Below are positions 24,461 through 32,939 of a stretch of DNA of 34,527 nt, one piece after another. Source of the stretch: an uncultured Bacillaceae bacterium (GTDB taxonomy: Bacteria > Bacillota > Bacilli > Bacillales > Amphibacillaceae). The DNA lies in NCBI GenBank assembly GCA_937925695.1, contig CALAMD010000125.1:1-34527 (forward strand). The letters run 5' to 3'. The notes beneath the pieces were generated by a model. It did not search any database. It was given only the letters and a program-made list of their open reading frames with translations, and was not told the DNA's origin. Numbering within the stretch: the first letter of the stretch is position 1; every line of letters starts with the position of its first letter. Both the position numbers and the translations under genes were made by a program.

Positions 24461-24952
24461 TTAATATTTACCAATCAAATTTAGTTGTTCAATTTTTCGA
24501 TATTTTCCTCGGTAAAAGAGCAATGGTTCTCCTTCCCTCACCTCACCATGTTTAATTTCGCCAATAATTATGGTATGATCCCCACCATCATATAATTGGT
24601 TAACGGTGCAATCAAAATAGCCTATCGTATCAGGTAAGATTGGTGCACCTGTCACTACTTTTTCATATGCAACACCTGTAAAACGGTCAATGTTTTTCTT
24701 AGAAAATTGTCTTGATATATTTTCTTGATGCTCAGATAAAATGTTAATGCCAAAACAGTCAGTTTCCATAAAATCTTTATATAAACTCGCTCCCTTGCTA
24801 ATTGAAACCAATACAAGTGGAGGATTTAATGATAACGATGAAAATGAATTTGCTGTCATACCAACTGGTTTTCCGTTGGTACCTATTGTTGTTACCACTG
24901 TAACGCCCGTAGCAAACGTACCCGCTATCGTACGCACTTGTCTTTGATCCAT
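24461..24952 (-). CDS. NAD(P)H:flavin reductase family protein (partner of the monooxygenase)
   Basis: This 163-residue FMN-binding split-barrel protein of the HpaC/flavin-reductase-like group supplies reduced flavin to two-component monooxygenases. Motifs seen are ATGVTVVTT (N-terminal), GMTANSFSSLSLNPPLVLVSI (flavin-binding loop), FGINILSEHQ and a GDHTIIIGEI strand. AGGAGG lies 7 bases before the ATG of MDQRQVRT; another ATG two codons earlier abuts the ribosome site. It lies 88 bases downstream of the LLM monooxygenase gene on the same strand without a terminator, so both are under the SAM riboswitch. It is the likely FMNH2 donor, like DmoB or NtaB. Confidence 0.9.
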   Translation of the reverse strand: MDQRQVRTIAGTFATGVTVVTTIGTNGKPVGMTANSFSSLSLNPPLVLVSISKGASLYKDFMETDCFGINILSEHQENISRQFSKKNIDRFTGVAYEKVVTGAPILPDTIGYFDCTVNQLYDGGDHTIIIGEIKHGEVREGEPLLFYRGKYRKIEQLNLIGKY

Positions 24953-25040
24953 GTTCATTCCTCCTTTTGCTTTGTCTGCAAAACAATCTTAATGATATTA
25001 GAAACGTCGATACAAACGGTTTGCTTAAGATTGTTTAAGG

Positions 25041-26426
25041 TTATTTCACGTTAGATACCCGGGAAATAGCATATTTTTTGCCGGGATGATGTGCCGGCAA
25101 ATGATCACCATTACCAAATAAGCTATCTCGTAAAGATGTGCCACGATACTCATTTCGGATTAATCCCCTTTCTTTTAACACCGGCACAACGTATTCAATG
25201 AAATCTTCAAAGGTACCGGGAGCCAATGCATATGCAATATTGAATCCATCGACATCCGCTTCTCTCACCCATTGTTCCATCTCATCAACAATTTGCTTCG
25301 GTGACCCAACTGCTAAGGCGCCCATCCCACCAATACCAAGGAAATTTTTTATTTCTTCAACTGTCCATTGTTTATCCGGATTGATTTTCGTAAAGTTTTC
25401 TAATGCGGACTGAATTGAATCATTTTTTACATATTGCAAATTATCGTTAGGCTGGTATTCCGATAAGTCGATTCCCGTCCAACCACCAAATAAAGCTAAT
25501 GCCCCTTCATGGCTAATATATTGTTTATACTCTGCAAATTTTTCCTGCGCTTCTGCCTCAGTTTTACCGACAATCGGGGTAAACATGGTCAATACTTTTA
25601 CTTCCTCAGGATTTCTTCCAATTTTCTTGGCATCTTCGCGCAATTTTTTCACAGTTTGTTTGGCGATTTGTATCGTTGGTGCTCCAATAAACGTTAACTC
25701 AGCATGTTTGGCAGCAAATGCACGGCCTTTTGTAGAAGCACCTGCTTGGAAGATGACAGGCGTCCGTTGGGGTGAAGGTTCAGTTAAATGGGCACCAGGC
25801 ACTTTAAAGTATTTGCCTTCGTGGTTGATATCGTGGACCTTTTCTGGATCCGTATATATTCCCTTTGACTTATCTAGTTTGACAGCATCATCTTCCCAAC
25901 TACCTTCCCATAGCTTGTAGCACACTTCTAAATATTCTTCAGCAATATCATAACGTTCGTCATGGTTAATTTGATCTTCCAACCCCATGTTCACAGCAGC
26001 ACTCTTCAGATAAGAGGTGACGATATTCCACCCTACCCGGCCCTTTGTCAAATGATCCAATGTAGACATTCTCCGGGCAAAGGTGTAAGGGTGTTCATGG
26101 GTTACAGATGCTGTTACCCCAAATCCGAGGTGTTTTGTCACAGCAGACATTAAGGGAACAACTAAGGCTGGGTCATTTACCGGGACTTGTGCTCCCTGAC
26201 GCACAGCGGCATCCCTTGATCCTTCATATACATCATAAGTCCCTAGTACATCAGCAAGAAAAATCGCATCAAATCCACCTTTTTCTAACAGTTTAGCTAA
26301 CTCTATCCAATACTCGCTGTCTTTGTAACGATGTGATTGGTCTTTAGGATGTTTCCACAAACCAGGTGATTGGTGGCCAGGCGTATTCATTTCAAAGGCA
26401 TTCAGATAAATTCTTTTTTTCGCCAT
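25041..26426 (-). CDS. LLM-class FMNH2-dependent monooxygenase (DmoA/NtaA/SnaA/DszA family)
   Basis: This TIM-barrel flavin-dependent monooxygenase of the bacterial luciferase-like superfamily has 461 residues. It begins MAKKRIYLNAFEMNTPGHQS and contains FDAIFLADVLGTYDVY, VTASVTHEHPYTFARRMSTLDHL, GRVGWNIVTSYL, HDERYDIAEEYLEV and RTPVIFQAGAS, which define the NtaA/SnaA/DszA group. By memory the N-terminal half is closest to DmoA, the dimethyl sulfide monooxygenase of Hyphomicrobium. Relatives act on nitrilotriacetate, dibenzothiophene sulfone or N-acetyl-S-succinocysteine (YxeK), so the substrate is open. AAAGGGG precedes the ATG. A SAM-I riboswitch upstream and a flavin reductase gene downstream point to sulfur acquisition when SAM is low. 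Confidence 0.9.
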   Translation of the reverse strand: MAKKRIYLNAFEMNTPGHQSPGLWKHPKDQSHRYKDSEYWIELAKLLEKGGFDAIFLADVLGTYDVYEGSRDAAVRQGAQVPVNDPALVVPLMSAVTKHLGFGVTASVTHEHPYTFARRMSTLDHLTKGRVGWNIVTSYLKSAAVNMGLEDQINHDERYDIAEEYLEVCYKLWEGSWEDDAVKLDKSKGIYTDPEKVHDINHEGKYFKVPGAHLTEPSPQRTPVIFQAGASTKGRAFAAKHAELTFIGAPTIQIAKQTVKKLREDAKKIGRNPEEVKVLTMFTPIVGKTEAEAQEKFAEYKQYISHEGALALFGGWTGIDLSEYQPNDNLQYVKNDSIQSALENFTKINPDKQWTVEEIKNFLGIGGMGALAVGSPKQIVDEMEQWVREADVDGFNIAYALAPGTFEDFIEYVVPVLKERGLIRNEYRGTSLRDSLFGNGDHLPAHHPGKKYAISRVSNVK

Positions 26427-26521
26427 TTATTAAAACCCCTTTTATTAAATATTTTGACTTGATGCTAAGAAGACTTCGCTAACTCGCTTTTGGCTAATCA
26501 ATGCATATTAAGCACATAAAA

Positions 26522-26691
26522 AAACACCTCCATTTTCTTAAGAGAAAAGAGGTGTTTAGCTGTGGATATAATCGTTTTATATCGCATCTTATCTCTCAAG
26601 AAATAAATCTTGCTGGATTTAGCACCGTTCCGAACTTGTCGGTGGTTGCTGAAGCTTCATTGGGCCAGTTCCCTTCGCTTCTCTTGATAAG
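26522..26691 (-). promoter_or_regulatory. SAM-I (S-box) riboswitch with terminator
   Basis: On the minus strand the aptamer (26588-26691) opens with CTTATCAAGAGAAGCGAAGG. It then has ACTGGCCCAATGAAGC, TTCAGCAACC, GGTGCTAAATCCAGCA and closes with GAGAGATAAG, which are the core S-box motifs. P1 is CTTATC/GATAAG. One extra A is seen in GGGAACTGGCCC compared with the usual GGGACTGGCCC. The expression platform ends in a terminator (AAACACCTC/GAGGTGTTT, then seven T), about 90 bases before the monooxygenase gene. High SAM should cause termination. Confidence 0.97.
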
Positions 26692-26714
26692 AAAAAATAT
26701 TTAAATGTGTTTAC

Positions 26715-26743
26715 ATCTTATTCCAATCATTCCGATTAGTCAA
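26715..26743 (-). promoter_or_regulatory. Sigma-A promoter of the SAM-riboswitch operon
   Basis: On the minus strand TTGACT, 17 bases, TAAGAT places the start of transcription about 15 bases before the riboswitch P1 helix. Confidence 0.7.
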
Positions 26744-26919
26744 GTATGTTTTGAAAATTAAAAATATAATTTTATTGATTTGTTAAGTGCTACTTATATT
26801 TAAGGATTTTAAAGATGATGATGTTGTGCATCATCACCCATGGTTCTGATAAACACCCTCGTTTCGAGGTGAAATTTTTATCGTCAATTTATCGTATGTT
26901 TCTGAGGGATAAAAAATAA

Positions 26920-26954
26920 CATCCAGTATGGGATGAATTTAACCATACCGGATG
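26920..26954 (-). terminator. Terminator of the alpha/beta-hydrolase gene
   Basis: The stem CATCC-GTATGG/CCATAC-GGATG has one mismatch and is followed on the minus strand by TTATTTTTTAT. Confidence 0.83.
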
Positions 26955-26962
26955 CTTATACA

Positions 26963-27913
26963 TTACTCTATATAACGATTTAAAAAATCAGTTAATACCT
27001 GAACATATTTTTCTTTTGCAATAACGAAGCCTTCTCCATGACTAGCGCCAGGAAAGGTCACTATTTCTGTTTCACTTTTTGTTTGTTCATATAATTCATA
27101 AGTCAATTTAGTCGGCACAAATTCATCAGCTTCACCATGAATATACAAAATTGGCACATCTGCCTTTTGTACTTGCTTCAAAGCCGATGCTTCTCGGAAG
27201 GAATAACCTGCTTTTATTTTAGTCACAAGACTTGTCGTTGGTAAGATCGGAAAAGTAGGAATATAGAACATCCGTGGCAATTGGTAAGCAAAAATATCAT
27301 GAACACTTGAATAAGGACTATCCGCAACAATTGCCTTGACATTCGAAGGTAAATTTTCACCGCTCGCCATTAAGACAGTTGCAGCGCCCATCGATAGGCC
27401 GTGCAAAACAATCTCTGCTTCCGGCCCAACTCTATCAATGACCATATCCAGCCAATCAACATAATCCAAGCGATCATGCCAGCCAAATCCGATATAGTCA
27501 CCTTCACTTGCCCCATGCCCCCGCGCATCTGCCGTGAACATATTGTAGCCAAGTTCTTCATAGTAATATTCGCCAAAGAGCGCCATATCTCGACCGCGAC
27601 CTAAATAACCATGGGCGAAAACAACAGTTTTAGTTGTTGGTTGTTTGGCTGGTAAAAAATAACCTTGTAGCGTCAAATCATCAAAGGACTTAAGCTCCCA
27701 GCGTTCAAACTCTTGTTCGTCTGCCCAAGTCCGCCAATCCCCTTCAAGAAAAACCTCCATGGATTCCGCGGAAACTTCTAAATCAGTATTCCCTTTTAGG
27801 AAATCTTTCACGTTCCTAGCAATCGCTAAGTTATAAAAATAAAAACTAGCGATGATATCCACAATTAAAATAACTGACAGCACAATAACAACAATTTTAA
27901 TGAAGGTTTTCAT
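26963..27913 (-). CDS. Membrane-anchored alpha/beta hydrolase (YqkD-like)
   Basis: This 316-residue protein has one N-terminal hydrophobic segment (about 5-26), probably an uncleaved anchor. An alpha/beta-hydrolase domain follows (about 92-316). The triad is visible: Ser 174 in LHGLSMGAA, Asp 263 in HGEADEFVP and His 292 in GASHGEGF; the oxyanion loop is FAHGYLGRGR. It resembles YqkD and the serine aminopeptidase/monoglyceride-lipase-like group, so esterase or lipase activity on acyl substrates is possible. A CAGGTGAC site lies about 11 bases before the ATG, rather distant. The 52-bp repeat array lies in its upstream region. The gene is monocistronic. Confidence 0.87.
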   Translation of the reverse strand: MKTFIKIVVIVLSVILIVDIIASFYFYNLAIARNVKDFLKGNTDLEVSAESMEVFLEGDWRTWADEQEFERWELKSFDDLTLQGYFLPAKQPTTKTVVFAHGYLGRGRDMALFGEYYYEELGYNMFTADARGHGASEGDYIGFGWHDRLDYVDWLDMVIDRVGPEAEIVLHGLSMGAATVLMASGENLPSNVKAIVADSPYSSVHDIFAYQLPRMFYIPTFPILPTTSLVTKIKAGYSFREASALKQVQKADVPILYIHGEADEFVPTKLTYELYEQTKSETEIVTFPGASHGEGFVIAKEKYVQVLTDFLNRYIE

Positions 27914-28078
27914 ATAAACGATGTCACCTGCTCTCTCGTTGGCAATCTGTAAATATATGTTTCTATTATACTAAAACCAAAAGTGGATGAATACAGGTGA
28001 TTAATGGGATTTCCTGAAATCACTTGATCTAATAGAGATAGAGCCTGGTATTGTTGTTGAAAAATACATTTAATTTGA

Positions 28079-28460
28079 AGTTCATCTACTTTAATGTTGA
28101 CGAACTGTGCTGATTTAATAGAGTTCGTGAAATATAAATGCTTCAATGTTAACGAACTAAACTGCTTTGATAGAGTTCGTACAATTTAAACTGCCCAATG
28201 TTGACGAGATTTGGAATTTAATCAGAGTTCATGCACTTTAAACTATCCAATGTTAACGAACTAAGCTTGTTTTCTAAAGTTCGTGCAATTTAAACAGTCA
28301 AATATTGACAAACTGTGCTTATTTTCTATAGTTCATGCACTTTAAACAGTCCAATGTGCACGAAGTTCGCTATCATATCTAAGTTCATACAAATTAAACG
28401 AATGAATATACAATTAAAACCTCAGTTCGAGCACTATAAACGACCGTATGTACAGTTCGC
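28079..28460. repeat. Degenerate tandem array with a 52-bp period containing inverted repeats
   Basis: Units begin AGTTC at 28079, 28122, 28174, 28226, 28278, 28330, 28382, 28424 and 28454. From 28122 to 28382 the period is exactly 52. Each full unit has the arms AGTTCGT and ACGAACT 23 bases apart, with a central TTTAAAC and AATGTT. The outer units are shortened (43, 42 and 30). Substitutions differ between units, but length is kept. The array fills most of the 598-base gap between ecfT and the alpha/beta-hydrolase gene; nothing else is recognised there. Confidence 0.93.
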
Positions 28461-28511
28461 AACTCGGTCTGTATCGTTAACAGCTTCGATCAGTCAAAAC
28501 CATACCATTAC

Positions 28512-29342
28512 CTACAAAAACGGATTATAAAACCGGCTACCATCATAAAATGTAATAATAACAGATAGGATAAAAATAATCACACTCACAAAAATAGTTA
28601 TATAGTCGGATCGTCTAAATGGTTTAGCGCTATACCAAGTACGCTTCTTCTTTTTTCCAAATCCGCGTAACTCCATCGCGTTACTGATCACTTCAATTCG
28701 ATCTAAACTAGATAGGATGAGAGGCAAAATAATGGAGATGGCATTTTTGATTCTTGTAAAAAACTTTTCATTCCTGGACAAATCAATTCCCCTTGCTTGT
28801 TGGGCTTGAGAAATCGTCCGGAAATCCCTTTGAATATCTGGAATATATCGTAACGCTAATGAAACAGCGTAAGCTATTTTATAACTCACACCGATTCTAT
28901 TTAGTGAAGCAGCAAACTCACTCGGATGGGTTGTGACAATAAACAAGAGTGCTGCTGGAATGACGACAAAATATTTCAATGTAATATTAAACTGATAAAA
29001 CAATTGTTCTAAGGTCACGTTGTAACGACCAGCAATTTCAAACAATACGTGGCTGGTGCCATAGATGCTCACACCTTCCTGGGGTGAGAACAGATAAATA
29101 GCGATATTATTCAACAATAAAAATATTAAAATAAAAATTAATACGAAGGCGACATCACGAAGGGCAACTTTTGAAAGCCAAAAAATCGTGATACTAATAA
29201 CAAACAAAAACAATAAGACACGGGTATCGTATGTTAACATGGCCGCTGAAGACCATAAAAGGAAGACGATTAGCTTGGTCGCGCCTGACAAACGGTGGAC
29301 AGGCGAATTTTTTTCTATATAAGATAACATTTCTACGGCCAT
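28512..29342 (-). CDS. ECF transporter transmembrane component (EcfT)
   Basis: This 276-residue membrane protein has about five to six hydrophobic helices. It carries the two coupling motifs of EcfT: AQQARGID and AMELRGFG (Ala-Arg-Gly type), which contact the two ATPase domains. The ATG lies inside the end of the ATPase gene, with an overlap of 10 bases. Its ribosome site GGGAGG is within that gene, so translation is coupled. It is last in the operon with the SAM hydrolase, the S component and the double ATPase. No terminator is obvious after the stop; the repeat array begins 51 bases downstream. Confidence 0.9.
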   Translation of the reverse strand: MAVEMLSYIEKNSPVHRLSGATKLIVFLLWSSAAMLTYDTRVLLFLFVISITIFWLSKVALRDVAFVLIFILIFLLLNNIAIYLFSPQEGVSIYGTSHVLFEIAGRYNVTLEQLFYQFNITLKYFVVIPAALLFIVTTHPSEFAASLNRIGVSYKIAYAVSLALRYIPDIQRDFRTISQAQQARGIDLSRNEKFFTRIKNAISIILPLILSSLDRIEVISNAMELRGFGKKKKRTWYSAKPFRRSDYITIFVSVIIFILSVIITFYDGSRFYNPFL

Positions 29343-31045
29343 ATTTTACGAACCTCCCTATCATAAGCAATAAAGCGATTAACAAACTCAATTGGTTCGT
29401 CAATCCCTGCCCGAAGTGCTAACGTAAATAGTGATGTTTCTTTTAAGTTGGCTTGTTCAACTAGTTCATGATCTGTTAATACTTCAACAGCAGAGCGATC
29501 TGCAATGATCTGACCATCAGCAATGACGATTGCTCGTGGCGTATACTCTAGCATCAAATGCATATCGTGGGTGACCATTAAAATCGTAATACCGCGTTTA
29601 TTTAATTCTAATAAAAACTCCATAATTTCCGTATAGTGCTTAAAATCCTGTCCAGCAGTTGGTTCATCTAAAATAATTACTTCTGGCTCAAGAACTAAAA
29701 TTGACGCAATCGTGACCCGTTTCTTTTGACCAAAACTTAGTGCAGAAATTGGCCAATTCCTAAATGGGTAAAGGCCACAAATTTTCAACGTGTCTTCCAC
29801 CCGTTGTTTTATCTCTGCTTCTGGCACACCTCTTGTAACTAACCCTAACGAAACTTCATCAAAAATCATATGTTTAGAAATCATATGATTTGGGTTTTGC
29901 ATGACGATCCCAATCTTCTCAGCCCGATCATGAATCGTATCATTCGTAATTTCTTGGTCGTGATAATAGATTTTTCCAGTGTCAACTTTTTCAAAACCAC
30001 AAATCAGTTTCGCTAAAGTAGATTTCCCTGCCCCATTTTTACCAACGATACTCACAATTTCTCCTTGATCTATGGAAAAAGACACATTCTTGATCGTAGA
30101 TTCACCATCTCGATACCCAAAGGAAACATTTTCCATCGACAAAATAGGAGCTGTCTTTTTAATTGGCTTTTGTTGCTCAGAACTCTCATACCAAGCCAAT
30201 ACTTTTTCTTTACATTGATCAATTTTCAACGTATCAATATGACTAGGCCTTAGTTCTGGCGTAATTTGACAGCCAGCATACTTCAAAGCTTTCACATATA
30301 AGGGTTCACGAATATTGCTAGACTCTAGAACAGTGGAAGACAAGAGTTCATCAGGTGTTGTATCACTGACAATTTCGCCATCGTTAATCACGATCACTCG
30401 ATCGACAGGACAATGTAACACATCCTCTAGTCGATGTTCGATAATAATGACAGTTTTATTCATTTGTTGTTGAATATCATGAATAAGCTCGATCGCATGC
30501 TTCCCTGTAGCTGGGTCTAAATTCGCTAATGGTTCATCAAATAGTAAAATATCTACATCATCAACCATCACACCACCTAAAGACACCCGCTGTTTTTGCC
30601 CACCGGATAATTCGTGTAAAGAAGCATGTAATTTATTTTCCATATCGATTAACTTTGATATATCTACGACTTGTTCTTTCATTTCTTGTTGTTCAACACA
30701 ATCATTTTCAAGAGAAAATGCAATATCCTCACCAACGGACAGCCCAATAAATTGTCCATCTGGATCTTGTAAGACGGTACCAACATATTTAGAAATAGAA
30801 AATATATCTAACTCTTTTGTTTCTTCATTATTAATTGTCAAACTACCTGTTATATCTCCTTCATATGCGAAAGGCACTAGCCCATTAATACAATGGGCTA
30901 GTGTACTTTTTCCAGAACCAGATGGGCCAACAATTAAGACTTTTTCTCCTTCATGAATCGTTAAATTGATATTTTTTAAGGTTGGTTCTTTTTGACTACG
31001 ATATTTAAAAGTAAAATCTTTGAAACGAATAATTGGCCTGCTCAT
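29333..31045 (-). CDS. ECF transporter fused double ATPase (EcfA-EcfA', YkoD-like)
   Basis: One 570-residue chain carries two ABC ATPase domains. Domain 1 (about 5-240) has Walker A GPSGSGKST (40-48), signature LSGGQKQR, Walker B ILLFDEPLANLDP and switch His in IIEHRLEDV. Domain 2 (about 303-530) has Walker A GKNGAGKST, a divergent signature LSFGQKKR, Walker B VIILDEPTAG and switch His in VTHDMHL. About 40 residues extend past the second domain. The fused arrangement is like B. subtilis YkoD, in contrast to separate EcfA1/EcfA2. GGAG lies 6 bases before the ATG, 19 bases after the S-component stop. It energises import together with EcfT and the neighbouring S component. Confidence 0.93.
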   Translation of the reverse strand: MSRPIIRFKDFTFKYRSQKEPTLKNINLTIHEGEKVLIVGPSGSGKSTLAHCINGLVPFAYEGDITGSLTINNEETKELDIFSISKYVGTVLQDPDGQFIGLSVGEDIAFSLENDCVEQQEMKEQVVDISKLIDMENKLHASLHELSGGQKQRVSLGGVMVDDVDILLFDEPLANLDPATGKHAIELIHDIQQQMNKTVIIIEHRLEDVLHCPVDRVIVINDGEIVSDTTPDELLSSTVLESSNIREPLYVKALKYAGCQITPELRPSHIDTLKIDQCKEKVLAWYESSEQQKPIKKTAPILSMENVSFGYRDGESTIKNVSFSIDQGEIVSIVGKNGAGKSTLAKLICGFEKVDTGKIYYHDQEITNDTIHDRAEKIGIVMQNPNHMISKHMIFDEVSLGLVTRGVPEAEIKQRVEDTLKICGLYPFRNWPISALSFGQKKRVTIASILVLEPEVIILDEPTAGQDFKHYTEIMEFLLELNKRGITILMVTHDMHLMLEYTPRAIVIADGQIIADRSAVEVLTDHELVEQANLKETSLFTLALRAGIDEPIEFVNRFIAYDREVRKIWP

Positions 31046-31064
31046 AAAGATCTCCTATTCGAAA

Positions 31065-31622
31065 TTATTCTTTCGTTAAACTATCTGATTGACTACGTGT
31101 TTTAGCATACGCTACTAATAATAACGTACCGATTACCCCAACGGTAACAATATTGCTCGCAGCAGCTGTAATACCTTGGACAAAGACTTTCAGGTTTGGC
31201 TCAACATAAATTAATATATCAAGGGTTGGTGCTAATAATCCCCAGCCGACGAGCTGTACAACAATTTGAATAAGATTAAATGAAATGATTTCTTTTTTCC
31301 CAAATACACCTGACTCAATATCAATATTAAACTTTTTCGCACCATAGCCAATGAATAAGCCAACAAAACCAGAGATGACTACCCAGCTCCACCAGATGGA
31401 ACCATAGGAAATCGCATCTAGCAGCGCGTGACCAATCAACCCGATAAGCCCACCAGCTAAAGGACCAAAAATAACAGACATAAGTGCTAAAAAGGCGAAT
31501 GTGGTGTGGATCGATGTATTTGGCACCGGTGTTGGAATCGCTGCAAACCTCCCTAAAATGACATAAACTGCTGCTCCAATACCAATCGCGACAACTGTTC
31601 TAATCGCTAAACCTCTGTTCAT
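31065..31622 (-). CDS. ECF transporter substrate-binding (S) component, UPF0397/ECF-ribofla_trS family
   Basis: This 185-residue membrane protein has about five to six helices. The N-terminus MNRGLAIRTVVAIGIGAAVY and the loops IPTPVPNTSIHTTFAFLAL and GPLAGGLIGLIGHALLDAIS fit the UPF0397/ECF-ribofla_trS family. That family is annotated by homology as riboflavin-related, but its members have no uniform substrate. Here the gene lies between a SAM hydrolase and the ECF energising module, under a Met-type T-box, so a methionine-related ligand (SAM, S-adenosyl compounds or methionine) is more likely than riboflavin; this is inference. GGAGAGGAACAGA precedes the ATG. No FMN riboswitch is present. 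Confidence 0.88.
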   Translation of the reverse strand: MNRGLAIRTVVAIGIGAAVYVILGRFAAIPTPVPNTSIHTTFAFLALMSVIFGPLAGGLIGLIGHALLDAISYGSIWWSWVVISGFVGLFIGYGAKKFNIDIESGVFGKKEIISFNLIQIVVQLVGWGLLAPTLDILIYVEPNLKVFVQGITAAASNIVTVGVIGTLLLVAYAKTRSQSDSLTKE

Positions 31623-31702
31623 TCTGTTCCTCTCCTTTTTAATTTAATATATATATTTTTCATCACAACGAGTGCTACTAGCAGCTCGATGTGTAATGAA
31701 TT

Positions 31703-32560
31703 TTAATAGTAAATAATCTTCGGTGCTTTACGAATCAAAATCTGCCAATTAGCTCCTGTACCTATATGATAGGCTTGGGCAAAGGACCCTTGATTTATGG
31801 CTACTCCTAGTTTATTCACTGAATTGACATACAATAATGGCTCCCCTAAACGGCTGTCAGCAAATGATCGGCCAAAAGTCATAATATTTTTATATACTTG
31901 ATGTTTATTATTAAGTATTGTTACCTCTAATGAATCACCATAGTTAATATTCGCCTCGGTGAAAAACTTGCGATCAATATTCGTCCATAAATTACCAAAA
32001 CGAACATCTAATATGTCAATAATACCTGAAATCACACCATCTTCAAATACTGGTTCCGGTTTTTCTAACTCAATAATATCATCTAATTCAAGTTTGCGCC
32101 CTACCTCTTCAAAAGTAATTTTATTTGATGCTAGTCGTGCTCCCGTATAGGCATAAACATCTCGGCCATGGAATGTATATGATTCGCCAGAGCGCGGTAG
32201 GCGATTGATCGTTTCATCAATTTCTCGGACTTCAGTTATTCCAATGTTTTGCTTTATATGTGTTAATGTTCCATTATCCGGTGTGACGATATAATGGTCA
32301 TCGACCGTTTTGGCCACGATACTTAAACGTTCTGAGCCTACACCAGGATCAACAACGGAAACGAAAACCGTTTCTTTCGGCCAATACGTAATTGTTTGAT
32401 ATAACCGGTAAGATGCTTCCCAAATATTGTATTGAGGAATATCGTGGGTCAAATCAAAAATTTTCAACGATGGATTCACAGAAAGAGCAACGCCATACAT
32501 TGCACTCACTGCACCATCACTTAAACCAAAATCTGTTTGAAATACTACATGTTTGCTCAT
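31703..32560 (-). CDS. SAM hydrolase (adenosine-forming), SAM hydroxide adenosyltransferase, DUF62
   Basis: This 285-residue protein of the fluorinase/chlorinase/DUF62 superfamily is expected to hydrolyse S-adenosyl-L-methionine to adenosine and L-methionine. Catalytic residues of the DUF62 group are all present: Asp 71 and Arg 78 in VVDPGVGSER, and His 131 in FHGRDVYA, plus N-terminal TDFGLSDGAV. The spacing matches the Asp-Arg-His triad described for the archaeal enzyme, and the fluorinase-specific insert is not seen. The ATG of MSKHVVFQT has GGAGGT about 8 bases away; an in-frame codon five residues upstream is part of the ribosome site region. It is first gene after the T-box leader, followed by S component, ATPase and EcfT. 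Confidence 0.93.
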   Translation of the reverse strand: MSKHVVFQTDFGLSDGAVSAMYGVALSVNPSLKIFDLTHDIPQYNIWEASYRLYQTITYWPKETVFVSVVDPGVGSERLSIVAKTVDDHYIVTPDNGTLTHIKQNIGITEVREIDETINRLPRSGESYTFHGRDVYAYTGARLASNKITFEEVGRKLELDDIIELEKPEPVFEDGVISGIIDILDVRFGNLWTNIDRKFFTEANINYGDSLEVTILNNKHQVYKNIMTFGRSFADSRLGEPLLYVNSVNKLGVAINQGSFAQAYHIGTGANWQILIRKAPKIIYY

Positions 32561-32598
32561 AACGCTTACCTCCATAATTATGCTATAAAAAATTAAAA

Positions 32599-32935
32599 AA
32601 CCACGTCATTATCGTATAACGATAAGGACGTGGTTGAATCTACGTGGTACCACCTTACTTCGCTATATGCTCACGCATATAACCTCACTAAGTACGCAAG
32701 TTAATAAATAAATTAACTTGTTATACTTTGGTATTGATAACGAGTACCAAATCTCGGCGGAACCTACTAATGTATGGAATATCCATACACTTTCAGCACG
32801 CGACTCCGAGGCCATTTTCAGATTTGCATTTTTTACTCCCTTTCACCATACGGAAGCTCTCTGTGAAAAAATAACAAAATCCTACTTTTCCTCTTCAACG
32901 TCTTTTCACTGTCAACTTATTGTTTTCTAAGTTAA
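32599..32935 (-). promoter_or_regulatory. T-box leader, probable methionine specifier
   Basis: On the minus strand stem I contains GAAGAGGAAAAGTA and, on its 3' side, GAAAATGGCCTCGGAG. I read the specifier triplet as ATG (32813-32815), followed by a purine and the CCTC that pairs with GAGG. AAT (Asn) would be the alternative register. The T-box sequence AAGGTGGTACCACGT (core at 32642-32654) provides the antiterminator that binds the tRNA acceptor end. The terminator AACCACGTC/GACGTGGTT with T6 lies at 32599-32635. Uncharged tRNA should allow read-through into the SAM hydrolase gene. Confidence 0.93.
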
Positions 32936-32939
32936 AGCT

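Noticed and set aside
26810..26880. Small hairpins (GATGATG/CATCATC and CACC-TCG/CGAGGTG) as an RNA gene
   Set aside because: The stems are short and low in complexity, and no promoter or terminator frames them.
28079..28460. CRISPR array
   Set aside because: The 52-bp units are conserved along their whole length and drift gradually. There are no unique spacers between identical repeats, and no cas genes are nearby.
31065..31622. Riboflavin transporter
   Set aside because: The family label suggests riboflavin, but there is no FMN riboswitch and the operon contains a SAM hydrolase behind a T-box. I keep the family name without the substrate.
32718..32930. Plus-strand open frame over the T-box leader
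   Set aside because: The region is accounted for by stem I and the antiterminator of a T-box on the other strand, and it has no ribosome site.
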